This document shows positions 8,259 to 17,077 of a stretch of DNA of 64,000 nt, in pieces. Below the pieces are notes generated by a model. That model had not been told where the DNA came from and did not search any database. It worked only from the letters and a program-made list of their open reading frames with translations. Each line of letters starts with the position of its first letter. Within the stretch, counting starts at the first letter, position 1. Origin of the DNA: Dyella japonica DSM 16301 (lineage in GTDB: Bacteria; Pseudomonadota; Gammaproteobacteria; Xanthomonadales; Rhodanobacteraceae); assembly GCF_001010355.1 (NCBI RefSeq), contig NZ_JPLA01000006.1, positions 50,181 through 114,180 on the forward strand. Reading direction: 5' to 3'. The position numbers were made by a program, and so were the translations under genes.

Positions 8259-9532
8259 TGAAACGCGCCTCCACCCAGCAACGCATCGGCCCCCGCACCC
8301 TGTTCCGCAGCCTCGCCTGGCTGCGCATCTGCGCCATCGCCGGCCAGAGCACCGCCGTACTCGTGTGCGCGCTGTGGATGCACATGGATATCCCGCTGCT
8401 GCCGCTGATGGTAGGCATCGGCTTGCTCGCCGTGTTCGCCGTGTTCGCCGCCTGGCGCCTCACCCAGCCCTGGCCCATCCGGCAATGGGAAACCATCCTG
8501 CACGTGGGCGTGGACACGCTGGTGCTCGGTTATCTGCTGCATTTCACCGGCGGTGCCAGCAACCCGTTCATCACCCTGCTGCTGATCCCGATCGCGCTGA
8601 GCGCGGCGGCGCTGACCGTCAACGCAGTGCTGGTGGTGGCGGCGCTGGTCGGCGCGGCGTATGCGGTGCTGCTGTCCTGGTACGTGCCGCTGCCTGTGCC
8701 GATGCATTCCACCAGCGGTTTTTCACTGCATGTGCTGGGCATGGGCGTGAACTTCGTGATCATGGCCGTGCTGCTGGGCTTCTTCATCAATCGGCTGGCC
8801 CGCGCCGCACGACTGCAGCAACTGGAGATGCAGAAGGTGCGCGAACGCGCGCTGCGCGACGAAGGCATCCTCGCCATTGCCACGCAGGCCGCCGGCGCCG
8901 CGCACGAACTCAATACGCCGCTGTCGACCATGCGCACCCTGTTGCCGGAACTTCGCCGCGAGCACTCGGGCGACACTGCACTGGCCGAAGATCTCGAACT
9001 GCTGGAAGGCCAGGTGGATCGCTGCCGCACCATCCTTCGCGAGATGGTGGCGTTCGGCAAGGCGCAGCTGTCGCAGGAGCCCGAGCAGCTTACGGTCGAC
9101 AAGTTCATCCACGGCTGCCTCGAACGCTTCCAGCTGCTGCGCCCGGAGGCCGACCTGGCCCTGGCGCTGGACCAGGAGGCCGCACGCACCGTGCTGCGTA
9201 CGCCGCCGGGCCTGCGCCACGCCCTGCTCAACCTGCTGAACAACGCGGCGGACGCATCGGCCATCAACCAATCCCAGGCGGTCGCGCTCACCGTGCGGCG
9301 CGATGACGGCTGGCTGGAACTGATCGTGGCCGACCACGGCCCGGGCTTTGCCGACCCCACCGGCGAATTGTCCGAACTGGGCCGCTCGCACAAACAGAGC
9401 GGGCTGGGCATCGGCCTCGCCCTGGCCGAGGCTACCGCCGAACGCCTGGCCGGTGAGCTGATCGCGCTCAATACCGGGCACGGCGCCCAGATGCGCCTGC
9501 GCCTGCCGCTGGCGGTGATCGCCGCGTCATAA
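8258..9532 (+). CDS. regB: Redox-type sensor histidine kinase RegB/PrrB
   Basis: A 424-residue kinase with about six N-terminal membrane helices. Two RegB hallmarks are visible: the quinone-binding loop GGASNPF near residue 101 and the H-box AAGAAHELNTPLSTM with His216. A Cys in the following helix (QVDRCRTILREM, near residue 256) occupies the region of the redox-active Cys of Rhodobacter RegB. The C-terminus has the N-box LLNLLNNAADAS, DHGPGF (G1) and SGLGIGLALAEA (G2). RegB senses the ubiquinone/redox state and phosphorylates RegA. ATG 8258 was chosen over 8198 because it immediately precedes a good membrane segment and follows a -10-like box. Confidence 0.9.
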   Translation: MKRASTQQRIGPRTLFRSLAWLRICAIAGQSTAVLVCALWMHMDIPLLPLMVGIGLLAVFAVFAAWRLTQPWPIRQWETILHVGVDTLVLGYLLHFTGGASNPFITLLLIPIALSAAALTVNAVLVVAALVGAAYAVLLSWYVPLPVPMHSTSGFSLHVLGMGVNFVIMAVLLGFFINRLARAARLQQLEMQKVRERALRDEGILAIATQAAGAAHELNTPLSTMRTLLPELRREHSGDTALAEDLELLEGQVDRCRTILREMVAFGKAQLSQEPEQLTVDKFIHGCLERFQLLRPEADLALALDQEAARTVLRTPPGLRHALLNLLNNAADASAINQSQAVALTVRRDDGWLELIVADHGPGFADPTGELSELGRSHKQSGLGIGLALAEATAERLAGELIALNTGHGAQMRLRLPLAVIAAS

Positions 9533-9631
9533 TCGAGTGCGGCGGATAGCCACAGTGGCAGATGGCCACATGTGAATGCCTTGTCGCAGCGGCGAAAATG
9601 CACGCATCGGCACTGCGCCGAGGAGAGCAAG

Positions 9632-10195
9632 ATGAGTGACCAGCAACTACTGATTGTCGACGACGACGCCACGTTTGCCCGCGTCCTGGCACGCGCGCTC
9701 AGTTCGCGCGGCTTTGAAGTGATCACCGCCAGCAACGCCGACGAGGCCCGCGCGCTCACCCGCCGCCACCAGCCCCGCTACTGCGTGCTGGACCTGAAAC
9801 TGGGCGAAGAAAATGGCCTGCGCCTGATTCCCGAACTGCAGGCCCTGGTGCCGGAAATCCGCGTACTGCTGCTGACCGGCTATGCCTCCATCGCCACCGC
9901 GGTGGAAGCGATCAAGCGCGGCGCGCACGACTACCTGGCCAAGCCGGTGGATGCCGACGCCGTGGTGCGCGCCCTGCTCGACGGCGATACCACCGCCAGC
10001 GAAGACGACGTGATCGACGCGCCGGAAGCACCCCTGGCCCTGCGCCGCCTGGAGTGGGAACACATCCAGCGCGTGCTCACCGAGTGCGACGGCAATATCT
10101 CCGAAACGGCCCGCCGCCTGGGCATGCACCGCCGCACACTGCAGCGCAAGCTGAGCAAGCACCCGGTGCGTGAGCGGCCGGATAACGAAGAGTGA
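9632..10195 (+). CDS. regA: Response regulator RegA/PrrA (redox response)
   Basis: A 187-residue protein: receiver domain (VDDDATF, phosphoacceptor Asp54 in CVLDLKLGEENG, TGYASIATAVEA, Lys in LAKPVDAD) joined to a short Fis-type helix-turn-helix (ISETARRLGMHRRTLQRKL) without an AAA+ domain. This is the RegA/PrrA/ActR layout and length. It binds DNA to set the balance of respiratory and redox genes. ATG 9632 has GAGGAG 6 bases upstream. It sits 99 bases after regB and is followed by a 42-bp hairpin shared with the convergent gene. Confidence 0.9.
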   Translation: MSDQQLLIVDDDATFARVLARALSSRGFEVITASNADEARALTRRHQPRYCVLDLKLGEENGLRLIPELQALVPEIRVLLLTGYASIATAVEAIKRGAHDYLAKPVDADAVVRALLDGDTTASEDDVIDAPEAPLALRRLEWEHIQRVLTECDGNISETARRLGMHRRTLQRKLSKHPVRERPDNEE

Positions 10196-10198
10196 ATA

Positions 10199-10288
10199 GA
10201 GCAGGAGTGAGAAATGAGAAGTGAGAAGTGAGAGAAAGCGGCATGTCGCTTTCTCTCACTTCTCACTTCTCATTTCTCACTCCTGCTC
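10199..10288. repeat. 42-bp perfect inverted repeat built of GTGAGAA units
   Basis: The left arm (10199-10240) and right arm (10247-10288) are exact complements, with the 6-base loop GCATGT. The left arm holds repeated GTGAGAA/ATGAGAA heptamers, then AGAGAAAGCG. It fills the gap between convergent regA and the isoaspartyl peptidase gene, so it can act as a two-way transcription barrier. A related, less perfect copy is at 44777-44850. Confidence 0.9.
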
Positions 10289-10290
10289 CA

Positions 10291-11334
10291 TCACTCCTTC
10301 TTGTCGGCTGGCAACGGATCGGCCGTGCCGTCATCCTCATCGCCATAGATCGCCACATGCGGCACGCCGTCGGCGCCGATCCAGCCGCGGTACATGCCAT
10401 CGGTATTGAAAGGCATGCTGACCGTGCCGTTCGCATCCAGCGCAATGGCGCCGCCATTGCCGCCCATCGACGGGATTTCCTGATTGATCACCTCGGCCGC
10501 CGCGCGACGCAGCGGCACACGCATCTGCGTCACCCGCATGCAGATCTCGTGCGCGGCCACGGTGCGGATGTAGTACTCGCCCCAGCCGGTGCCGGACACC
10601 GCGCAGCCGGAGTTGGCATAGGTGCCGGCGCCGATGATCGGCGAGTCGCCGACGCGGCCCCAGCGCTTGTCCGTCATGCCGCCCGTGGATGTACCGGCGG
10701 CCAGATGGCCTTGCGCGTCCAGCGCCACCGCACCGACCGTGCCGAAGTGTTTGGCCGTCTCTACGTCTGAGTGCTTCTCGTCGTTGGCGTCTTCCTTGAG
10801 CGCTTTCTGTAGCTGCTGCCAGCGCTCCTCGGTGCGGAAGTAGGACGGATCAACCAAGGTGATGCCGACCTGCTTGGCGAATTCCTCGGCGCCATCGCCC
10901 ACCATCATCACGTGCTGGGATTTCTCCATCACCGCGCGCGCCAGCAGGATGGGGTTCTTCACCCGATGCACGCCTGCGATGGAACCGGCCTCGAGCGTGA
11001 AGCCGTTCATGATGGCGGCATCCATTTCGTTCTTGCCGTCATGCGTGAAGACCGAACCCTTGCCCGCGTTGAAGTTGGGGTCGTCCTCCAGCACCGTGAT
11101 GGCCGCCGACACGGCATCCACCGCCGTCTTGCCCGCTTTCAACTGGGTGTAGCCGCTTTGCAGCGCCTGCGTCAGCGCCGCGCGTATGGCCTTCTCCCTG
11201 GCCGGGCTCATCTCGCGTTTGATCACCCCGGCGCCGCCATGGATCACCAGCACCGGCGAGGCCGCCTGGCTGGTGGACACGATGCCCAGCGCCGCAATGG
11301 CGACGATAAGACGGCTGAACTTCACGGACGACAC
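10291..11334 (-). CDS. Periplasmic isoaspartyl peptidase / plant-type L-asparaginase
   Basis: An N-terminal nucleophile hydrolase of 347 residues with a signal peptide ending near SQAAS (residue 25). It starts the enzyme with VLVIHGGAGVI and has the self-cleavage site HFG/TVGAVALD, making Thr199 the catalytic nucleophile of the beta subunit; GGMTDKRWGRVGDSPIIGAGTYA is the substrate-binding segment. Members hydrolyse beta-aspartyl dipeptides formed by protein ageing and some also hydrolyse asparagine. The start is GTG 11334 with GAGG upstream. It is a single gene facing regA. The signal peptide distinguishes it from cytoplasmic IaaA of E. coli. Confidence 0.9.
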   Translation of the reverse strand: MSSVKFSRLIVAIAALGIVSTSQAASPVLVIHGGAGVIKREMSPAREKAIRAALTQALQSGYTQLKAGKTAVDAVSAAITVLEDDPNFNAGKGSVFTHDGKNEMDAAIMNGFTLEAGSIAGVHRVKNPILLARAVMEKSQHVMMVGDGAEEFAKQVGITLVDPSYFRTEERWQQLQKALKEDANDEKHSDVETAKHFGTVGAVALDAQGHLAAGTSTGGMTDKRWGRVGDSPIIGAGTYANSGCAVSGTGWGEYYIRTVAAHEICMRVTQMRVPLRRAAAEVINQEIPSMGGNGGAIALDANGTVSMPFNTDGMYRGWIGADGVPHVAIYGDEDDGTADPLPADKKE

Positions 11335-11559
11335 TCCCCACCTCGTTGGCGGGGAGTATAGCCAGCCACCTCACCATGCTCATCCGGATGGTTGAAGCCT
11401 TGAAGATTGGGGGAAACGCCAAAATCGCGAGTGCCGAAAAAAGCGCCGTCGATGGCGCAGTTGAGCCATTCGCAGCGATCAGCGACCTTCGTCCAGCATG
11501 CCCGGTCACCAATCCGTCGTATCCTTGGCAGCTGGCTCTCCCTGCAAGAAGGCATCGCA

Positions 11560-12918
11560 ATGGACAAGGTTTATGCAAGCGCAGCGCAAGCCCTCGACGG
11601 CCTGCTGTTCGACGACATGACGATCGCCGCCGGCGGCTTCGGCTTGTGCGGCATTCCCGAGAACCTGATCGGCGCGCTGCTGGCCGCCGGCACCAAGGGG
11701 CTCACCATCGTGGGCAACAATGCCGGCGTGGATGACTTCGGCATGGGTCCGCTGCTCAAGACCCGCCAGGTCAAGCGCGTGTATGCCTCCTACGTGGGCG
11801 AGAACAAGGAATTCGAGCGCCAGGTGCTGGCCGGCGAACTGGAACTGCACCTGGTGCCGCAGGGCACCCTGGCCGAGAAGCTGCGCGCCGGCGGCGCGGG
11901 CATTCCGGGCTTCTACACGCGCACCGCGTTCGGCACCAAGCTGGCCGAGGGCAAGGAAACCAAGGTGTTCGACGGCAAGGAATACGTGCTGGAGGAAGCC
12001 ATCCACGCCGACGTGTCGATCGTGAAGGCGTGGAAGGGCGATCGCCTGGGCAACCTGGTGTTCCGCGAGACCGCGCGCAACTTCAATCCGATGATCGCCA
12101 CCTGCGGCAAGCTCTGCGTGGCCGAGGTGGAAGAGCTCGTGGAGGTGGGTACGCTCGATCCGAACAACGTGCACGTGCCGGGCATCTACGTCGACCGCAT
12201 CATCCAGGGTCCGTCGTACGAGAAGCGCATCGAATTCCGCACCATCGCCGGCGCCAACACCGGCAAGGAAAGCCCGATCCGCACCGCCATGGCGCAGCGC
12301 GCCGCGAAGGAATTGCAGGACGGCTTCTACGTGAACCTGGGCATCGGCATCCCGACCCTGGTGGCCAATTACATTCCGCCGGGCATGGACGTCACCCTGC
12401 AGTCGGAAAACGGCCTGCTCGGCATCGGCCCGTTCCCGGACGATGCGCACGTCGATCCGGATCTGATCAACGCCGGCAAGCAGACCATCACCGCCCTGCC
12501 CGGCTCGAGCTTCTTCTCCAGCGCCGAGTCGTTCGCGATGATCCGCGGCGGCCATGTGGACCTGTCGATCCTCGGCGGCCTCGAAGTGTCGTGCACTGGC
12601 GACATCGCCAACTGGATGGTGCCCGGCAAGATGGTCAAGGGCCCGGGCGGCGCGATGGACCTGGTCAGCGGCGTGAAGCGCGTGGTGGTGCTGATGGAAC
12701 ACACGGCGAAAGACGGCACGCCCAAGATCAAGAACCAGTGCGACCTGCCCATCACCGGCAAGGAATGCGTGGACCTGATCATCACCGACCTGTGCGTGTT
12801 CTCGGTGGAGAAGGGCAAGGGCATCACCCTGATCGAGCTGCACGACGGCGTGACGCTGGACGAAGTGAAGTCCCGTACGGGCTGTGCCTTTGCCGTGGCA
12901 CCTGCACTGGACGGCTGA
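11560..12918 (+). CDS. Single-chain 3-oxoacid (succinyl-CoA:acetoacetate) CoA-transferase, A and B subunits fused
   Basis: Transfers CoA from succinyl-CoA to a 3-oxoacid such as acetoacetate. Of 452 residues, the first 230 or so match subunit A (GGFGLCGIPENLI near residue 20, NNAGVDDFG) and the rest match subunit B (NLGIGIPTLVANYIP, catalytic Glu283 in SENGLLGIGP, LGGLEVSCTGD). A linker around AGANTGKES joins them. Bacterial enzymes are usually two polypeptides (ScoA/ScoB or AtoD/AtoA); a fused chain resembles mitochondrial SCOT. ATG 11560 has AAGAAGG 7 bases upstream; the longer frame from 11407 lacks homology. Monocistronic. Confidence 0.9.
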   Translation: MDKVYASAAQALDGLLFDDMTIAAGGFGLCGIPENLIGALLAAGTKGLTIVGNNAGVDDFGMGPLLKTRQVKRVYASYVGENKEFERQVLAGELELHLVPQGTLAEKLRAGGAGIPGFYTRTAFGTKLAEGKETKVFDGKEYVLEEAIHADVSIVKAWKGDRLGNLVFRETARNFNPMIATCGKLCVAEVEELVEVGTLDPNNVHVPGIYVDRIIQGPSYEKRIEFRTIAGANTGKESPIRTAMAQRAAKELQDGFYVNLGIGIPTLVANYIPPGMDVTLQSENGLLGIGPFPDDAHVDPDLINAGKQTITALPGSSFFSSAESFAMIRGGHVDLSILGGLEVSCTGDIANWMVPGKMVKGPGGAMDLVSGVKRVVVLMEHTAKDGTPKIKNQCDLPITGKECVDLIITDLCVFSVEKGKGITLIELHDGVTLDEVKSRTGCAFAVAPALDG

Positions 12919-12950
12919 CAGGTTTCTCGCCACCATCTCCCCGGTCATAG

Positions 12951-12969
12951 GGCCCGCGTTCTGCGGGCC
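12951..12969 (+). terminator. Possible terminator hairpin after the CoA-transferase
   Basis: GGCCCGC (12951-12957), a 5-base loop and GCGGGCC (12963-12969). There is no T-run, so termination is uncertain. Confidence 0.35.
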
Positions 12970-13002
12970 AATCGACTATGACGCGTCCAAGGGGGATTGT
13001 TC

Positions 13003-15222
13003 ATGCGCAAGTTGTTCTTTGCACTGCTGGCTCTGGCCGGCAGCGGCACTTGTATGTCCGCGACACCCGAACTAGTCAGGCAGATCACGAAGGACAAGAG
13101 TTTTCTGCAGGGAACGGAGCGGCTTTTCCCGACGGACATCCGGACGGACATCGGGCCGACCGCGCTGGCCGAGGGTGGCATGTGGATCACCACGCCTGAC
13201 GGTGAACGAATGTTCGCCAGGACGGTGCGACTGGATCCGAAGCGCGCCGGCAACCAAACGTGGATCGGCAAGGTGTCGACCACGGGCGGCGAGCGCAGCG
13301 TGGTCATCACCTTTGGCCCTGACGCGGTGTTCGGCTCACTCCTTACTCCCGACGGCAAGCCGCTGCGGCTGATTACGCAAGGCGGCAAAACCTACCTGAG
13401 CCGCAAGGACGAGTCCGTTGTTGCCGCCCGAGCGCTGCAGTCGCCGGGCACGGCGCCCGCGATCGACTACGTTCTGCCGCCCAAGGTGCAGCCGACGGCG
13501 GCAGATAACGCAAGAACCCAAGCCGCCATGCAAGCGTCGGTCGCGATGGCCAGCGCGGGGGCTGGCACGGGGCCAACCATCGATGTGCTGCTGGGCTATA
13601 CGCCGGGCATGGTCACCCAGCTGGGCTCCGAATCGGCCGTGGTCACGCGCCTCAATTACCTTGTCGCCGTTGCCAACCAGGCCTACAGCGACAGCCAGGT
13701 CAGTGGTCGCGTCAGACTGGTGGGGACCATGCAGGTGACCTATCCCGACAACGGAGACGACCAGACCGTCCTTGCCGACCTGGTGAACGGATCGGCCAGC
13801 GGCCCGCTGGCCAGTCTGCGCGCTCGGCGGCGCACTCTGGGTGCCGATCTGGTCAGCCTTGTACGCCCGTTCTCGTCCACAGGCCAGGGCGGAGGCTGCG
13901 GTCTAGGCTATCTCAATGGCTCGGGTGGCCAGGTATTCAGTACTGCCGATGCCCCTTACGCTTACTCGACCATAGGTGATGGTAACGACGGGAACTACTA
14001 CTGCCTGGACGTTACCCTGGCGCATGAAATGGGCCACAACATGGGCCTGGCTCATGACATCGATGACAGCACGGGGGCCGGGGCCTTCCCCTATGCCTAC
14101 GGCTGGCGCCAGACGTTGGCCAGCGGAAGCTTCTTCACGATCATGGCCTACGGCACGGACAATCAGCAGTCGGTGCCTTATTTCGCCAATCCGTCCATCA
14201 ATATTTGCAATGGCAACTCCTGCGGCAATGCAACGCAGGCGAATCAAACACTGGCGCTCAACCAAACGATGCCCATTGTTGCCGCATTCAATGGACCCGG
14301 CGGCCCCGAGATCGACCTCGACGGCGACAACTCCGCCGACCTCCTCCTGCAAAGTCCCACCACCGGACAATACGCGTCGATGTTGGTGCAGGATGGCTGG
14401 CCTGAAGGCGGAAAGGTCATCTCCGTAGCCGCCGGCTATCACATTGCTGCCGTGGGTGACCTGGACGGGAATGGCGCCACCGATCTGGTCTGGACCAGTG
14501 CCGCCAACGACCTTTATTTCTGGATGAACAACGGGTCGAACCAGTTCACCTCCGTCAGGGGACCCAATTATCCCGCTGGCTGGACACTCATTGGCACCGC
14601 GGACATCAATGGCGATGGCATGGCTGACCTCCTGTGGGTCAACAATGCCACCCATCAGTTCGGCTACTGGCTAATGAACGGCACCCAGCAGGTAGGTCTG
14701 AGAACGATGAACGTGACACCGGGCTACTACGTGGCGGCTACCGGTGACTTCAACGGAGATGGCAGTACCGACCTGGTCTGGACCAGCAGCGCAGGCGATT
14801 TGTACTTCTGGTTGAATAACGGCTCGGGCTCCTTTACCAGTGTCCGCGGCATGGACTATCCGGCAGGCTGGAAGCTCGTGGGCGCCGCTGACATCAACGG
14901 CGATGGACTGGCCGACCTGATCTGGACCAATGACAGTACACATCAGTTCGCCTACTGGACGATGAGCGGCGCGACCCGCACTGGCTACAGCATCCAGTCC
15001 ATCAGCCCAGGCTACCGGATCGTGGATATCGACAAGTTCACTTCGGGGCTCGCCAGCATCGTGTGGACCGATTCATCCAATAATCTCTATCTGTGGATGA
15101 ACAACGGCGGCGGCAACTTCGATATCAGCCGGATGGGAAGCTACCCGGCTTCGAACGGCGGCTTCTATTGGGCCTACCCCACGGGCTGGAACGTAGTCTC
15201 CAACCTGATAAGCGCGCCATAG
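13003..15222 (+). CDS. Secreted reprolysin-like zinc metalloprotease with C-terminal FG-GAP/VCBS-type repeats
   Basis: The 739-residue product has a signal peptide (MRKLFFALLALAGSGTCMSA), a propeptide-like region to about residue 185, then a metzincin domain with the zinc site HEMGHNMGLAHD (His341, Glu342, His345, His351). The C-terminal third repeats a roughly 100-residue unit: GDLDGNGATDLVWTS, INGDGMADLLWV, GDFNGDGSTDLVWTSS, INGDGLADLIWTND. These Asp/Gly loops are FG-GAP/VCBS-like and probably bind Ca2+ and fold as a propeller. It likely is exported, perhaps by the type II system. ATG 13003 has AAGGGGGA upstream. It ends facing the sensor kinase, with CCATAGCGGC/GCCGCCTATGG (15217-15240) forming a shared hairpin. 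Confidence 0.85.
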   Translation: MRKLFFALLALAGSGTCMSATPELVRQITKDKSFLQGTERLFPTDIRTDIGPTALAEGGMWITTPDGERMFARTVRLDPKRAGNQTWIGKVSTTGGERSVVITFGPDAVFGSLLTPDGKPLRLITQGGKTYLSRKDESVVAARALQSPGTAPAIDYVLPPKVQPTAADNARTQAAMQASVAMASAGAGTGPTIDVLLGYTPGMVTQLGSESAVVTRLNYLVAVANQAYSDSQVSGRVRLVGTMQVTYPDNGDDQTVLADLVNGSASGPLASLRARRRTLGADLVSLVRPFSSTGQGGGCGLGYLNGSGGQVFSTADAPYAYSTIGDGNDGNYYCLDVTLAHEMGHNMGLAHDIDDSTGAGAFPYAYGWRQTLASGSFFTIMAYGTDNQQSVPYFANPSINICNGNSCGNATQANQTLALNQTMPIVAAFNGPGGPEIDLDGDNSADLLLQSPTTGQYASMLVQDGWPEGGKVISVAAGYHIAAVGDLDGNGATDLVWTSAANDLYFWMNNGSNQFTSVRGPNYPAGWTLIGTADINGDGMADLLWVNNATHQFGYWLMNGTQQVGLRTMNVTPGYYVAATGDFNGDGSTDLVWTSSAGDLYFWLNNGSGSFTSVRGMDYPAGWKLVGAADINGDGLADLIWTNDSTHQFAYWTMSGATRTGYSIQSISPGYRIVDIDKFTSGLASIVWTDSSNNLYLWMNNGGGNFDISRMGSYPASNGGFYWAYPTGWNVVSNLISAP

Positions 15223-15226
15223 CGGC

Positions 15227-16213
15227 TTAGCCGCCTATGGAGGGTTGCGATTCGGGGAACCGGATGCGCGCGATGTGACGACGTCCTTCGCGCGTTTGCA
15301 GTTCCAGCGGCCAATGGAAGCGCTCGCTGATGCGCTGCGCGATGGCCAGTTCGAAACCGTGCCGGTTCGCGCCGTGCGTGGGCAACGGTTCGCCGCGATG
15401 CGACACCGTCACCACGCCCGGCAGCACGGCGATCACCACCGTGCCGCCTTCCGCCTGCTGGCAGGCGTTGCGGATGAGTTGCCAGCACAACACCGCAAAC
15501 ACGCGCGGCGAACCGTGCAATACGAAGCGCGCCGGCTCTTCCAGTTCGATGCTGATGGGGCGCCCTTCGAGCATCTCCATCACATCGGGCAGCTCGTGGC
15601 GGATCACGTCGTTGACGACGAAGTCTTCCTCGGTCAGTCCGTTGTCCGATTCGCGGGCAAGGATCAGCAGCGCTTCCACCAGGGCTTCCATTTCGCGCGT
15701 GGAACGCTTGATGCGCTGGACCGAGCGTTGGCCGAATTCGCCCAGCGACGCATCGTCGGCAAGCATATCGGCGGACATCTTGATCACGGTGAGCGGGCTG
15801 CGCAGTTCATGGCTCGCATCGCGGGTGAAATTGCGCTCGCGCTGGTTGTAGCCGGCAATGCGATTGGCGAATCCGTAGAGGCTGCTGGCCAGCGTGGCCA
15901 CGTCGGCATCGGTGCGTCGCGGCAGCTGGTCCGGGCGCCAGCCGTCGAGGCCAGTGGATTGTTCGTCCCAGTCGCTGACCGCCTGGGCAAGCCGACTCAC
16001 CGGCGCCCACTGGCGCCGCGCCGCAAACCAGGAGAGCGCACTGATGATCACGATGAGCACCAACACCGCGCCCACTGGAGCGACGTTGTAGAAGCCCATC
16101 AGGCACACGATCACGATGGCCAGCAATTGCAAGCCAAATATGATCGCCATGCGTCGATGAAACAGCCCGCGCCGGAACGCCCGCGCGGGCTGCGCACTAC
16201 CCCTGCTGGCCAT
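15227..16213 (-). CDS. Sensor histidine kinase with divergent ATP-binding motifs
   Basis: A 328-residue membrane kinase: two hydrophobic segments around residues 22-60, a HAMP-like linker (RRQWAPVSRLAQAV), a clean H-box RDASHELRSPLTVIK with His135, and an N-box LIRNACQQAE. After that the usual DxGxG (G1) and GxGLGL (G2) boxes are not recognisable; the corresponding region reads VTVSHRGEPLP and NRHGFELAIAQRI. The kinase may therefore bind ATP poorly or work mainly as a phosphatase. It is downstream of its response regulator with a 21-base gap. ATG 16213 was preferred to TTG 16219. Confidence 0.85.
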   Translation of the reverse strand: MASRGSAQPARAFRRGLFHRRMAIIFGLQLLAIVIVCLMGFYNVAPVGAVLVLIVIISALSWFAARRQWAPVSRLAQAVSDWDEQSTGLDGWRPDQLPRRTDADVATLASSLYGFANRIAGYNQRERNFTRDASHELRSPLTVIKMSADMLADDASLGEFGQRSVQRIKRSTREMEALVEALLILARESDNGLTEEDFVVNDVIRHELPDVMEMLEGRPISIELEEPARFVLHGSPRVFAVLCWQLIRNACQQAEGGTVVIAVLPGVVTVSHRGEPLPTHGANRHGFELAIAQRISERFHWPLELQTREGRRHIARIRFPESQPSIGG

Positions 16214-16234
16214 AATCAACTCATGCTTGCGCGA

Positions 16235-16966
16235 TCATGCCGGCTGCGAGGCAGATGCCACCTCCGACTCGAGATCGGCAAGGCGATATCCAGCGGAGTG
16301 GATGGTGTGCAGCAGGGGGCGGTCGAAGGGTTTGTCGATCACGCGTCGCAGGTTGTAGAGATGGGAACGCAAAGTGTCCGAATCGGGCAGCGTATCGCCC
16401 CAGATCTCGCGTTCGATGTCGCGCCGGCTGACCACGCGCGGCGATTCGCGCATCAGGATCGCCAGCAGCTTCAGGCCGATCGGCGAGACGGTGAGCTCCT
16501 GCCCGCCGCGCACCAGTCGCAGCGTGGCGGTATCGAGCGTCATGTCGCCCACGGTGAGGATTTCGGTGGAGACCTGTCGACGGTCGCGGCGAATGAGCGC
16601 ACGCAGGCGTGCTTCCAGTTCGCGCACCTCGAAGGGCTTCACCAGGTAATCATCGGCGCCCGCCTCAAGACCCACCAGCTTGTCTTCCAGTGTGTCGCGG
16701 GCGGTCAGCATCAGCACCGGCGTCGATTTCTTCGCATCGCGGCGCAGCTTGCGGCAGACGTCCAGGCCATCCATGCCCGGCAACATCAGGTCGAGCACGA
16801 CCACGTCATAGCTGTTGGAGACGGCCAGATGAAGACCGCTGACGCCATCGGCGGCATAGTCCACCGAATAGCCGCGCCGTTCGAGAAATTCGCCGACCAT
16901 TTCAGCGATCTGGCGGTTGTCTTCAACCAGAAGGATTAGTCCTGCCTGTTCGTCGCGCGAGCTCAT
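16235..16966 (-). CDS. OmpR-family response regulator
   Basis: A 243-residue regulator: receiver with Asp59 in VVLDLMLPGMDG, TARDTLEDKLVGLEAGADDYLVKPF, then a winged-helix DNA-binding domain (LTVSPIGLKLLAILMRESPRVVSR, SDTLRSHLYNLRRVIDKP, TIHSAGYRL). It is the first gene of a two-gene operon with the sensor kinase at 15227-16213. The signal is unknown; similarity to PhoP/ColR-type regulators is too general to name it. Only about 110 bases separate it from the 3' end of tesA upstream. Confidence 0.92.
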   Translation of the reverse strand: MSSRDEQAGLILLVEDNRQIAEMVGEFLERRGYSVDYAADGVSGLHLAVSNSYDVVVLDLMLPGMDGLDVCRKLRRDAKKSTPVLMLTARDTLEDKLVGLEAGADDYLVKPFEVRELEARLRALIRRDRRQVSTEILTVGDMTLDTATLRLVRGGQELTVSPIGLKLLAILMRESPRVVSRRDIEREIWGDTLPDSDTLRSHLYNLRRVIDKPFDRPLLHTIHSAGYRLADLESEVASASQPA

Positions 16967-17077
16967 CCGTACCTCCTGAAGCTGATTTCACAAAGGTGAA
17001 CAGCTAACGACCGGCGTCGTGAGGGTCACGTGAAAGAACAGGGGCCCGGTTCACACGCGGTTGTGATTATCCTCACG

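Noticed and set aside
10199..10288. Interpretation of the long hairpin as a CRISPR repeat or phage attachment site
   Set aside because: It has no spacer array, no integrase nearby and a related copy that is also a hairpin between core genes.
11407..11559. Upstream extension of the CoA-transferase reading frame
   Set aside because: The extra 51 residues have no family match and ATG 11560 has a good Shine-Dalgarno sequence.
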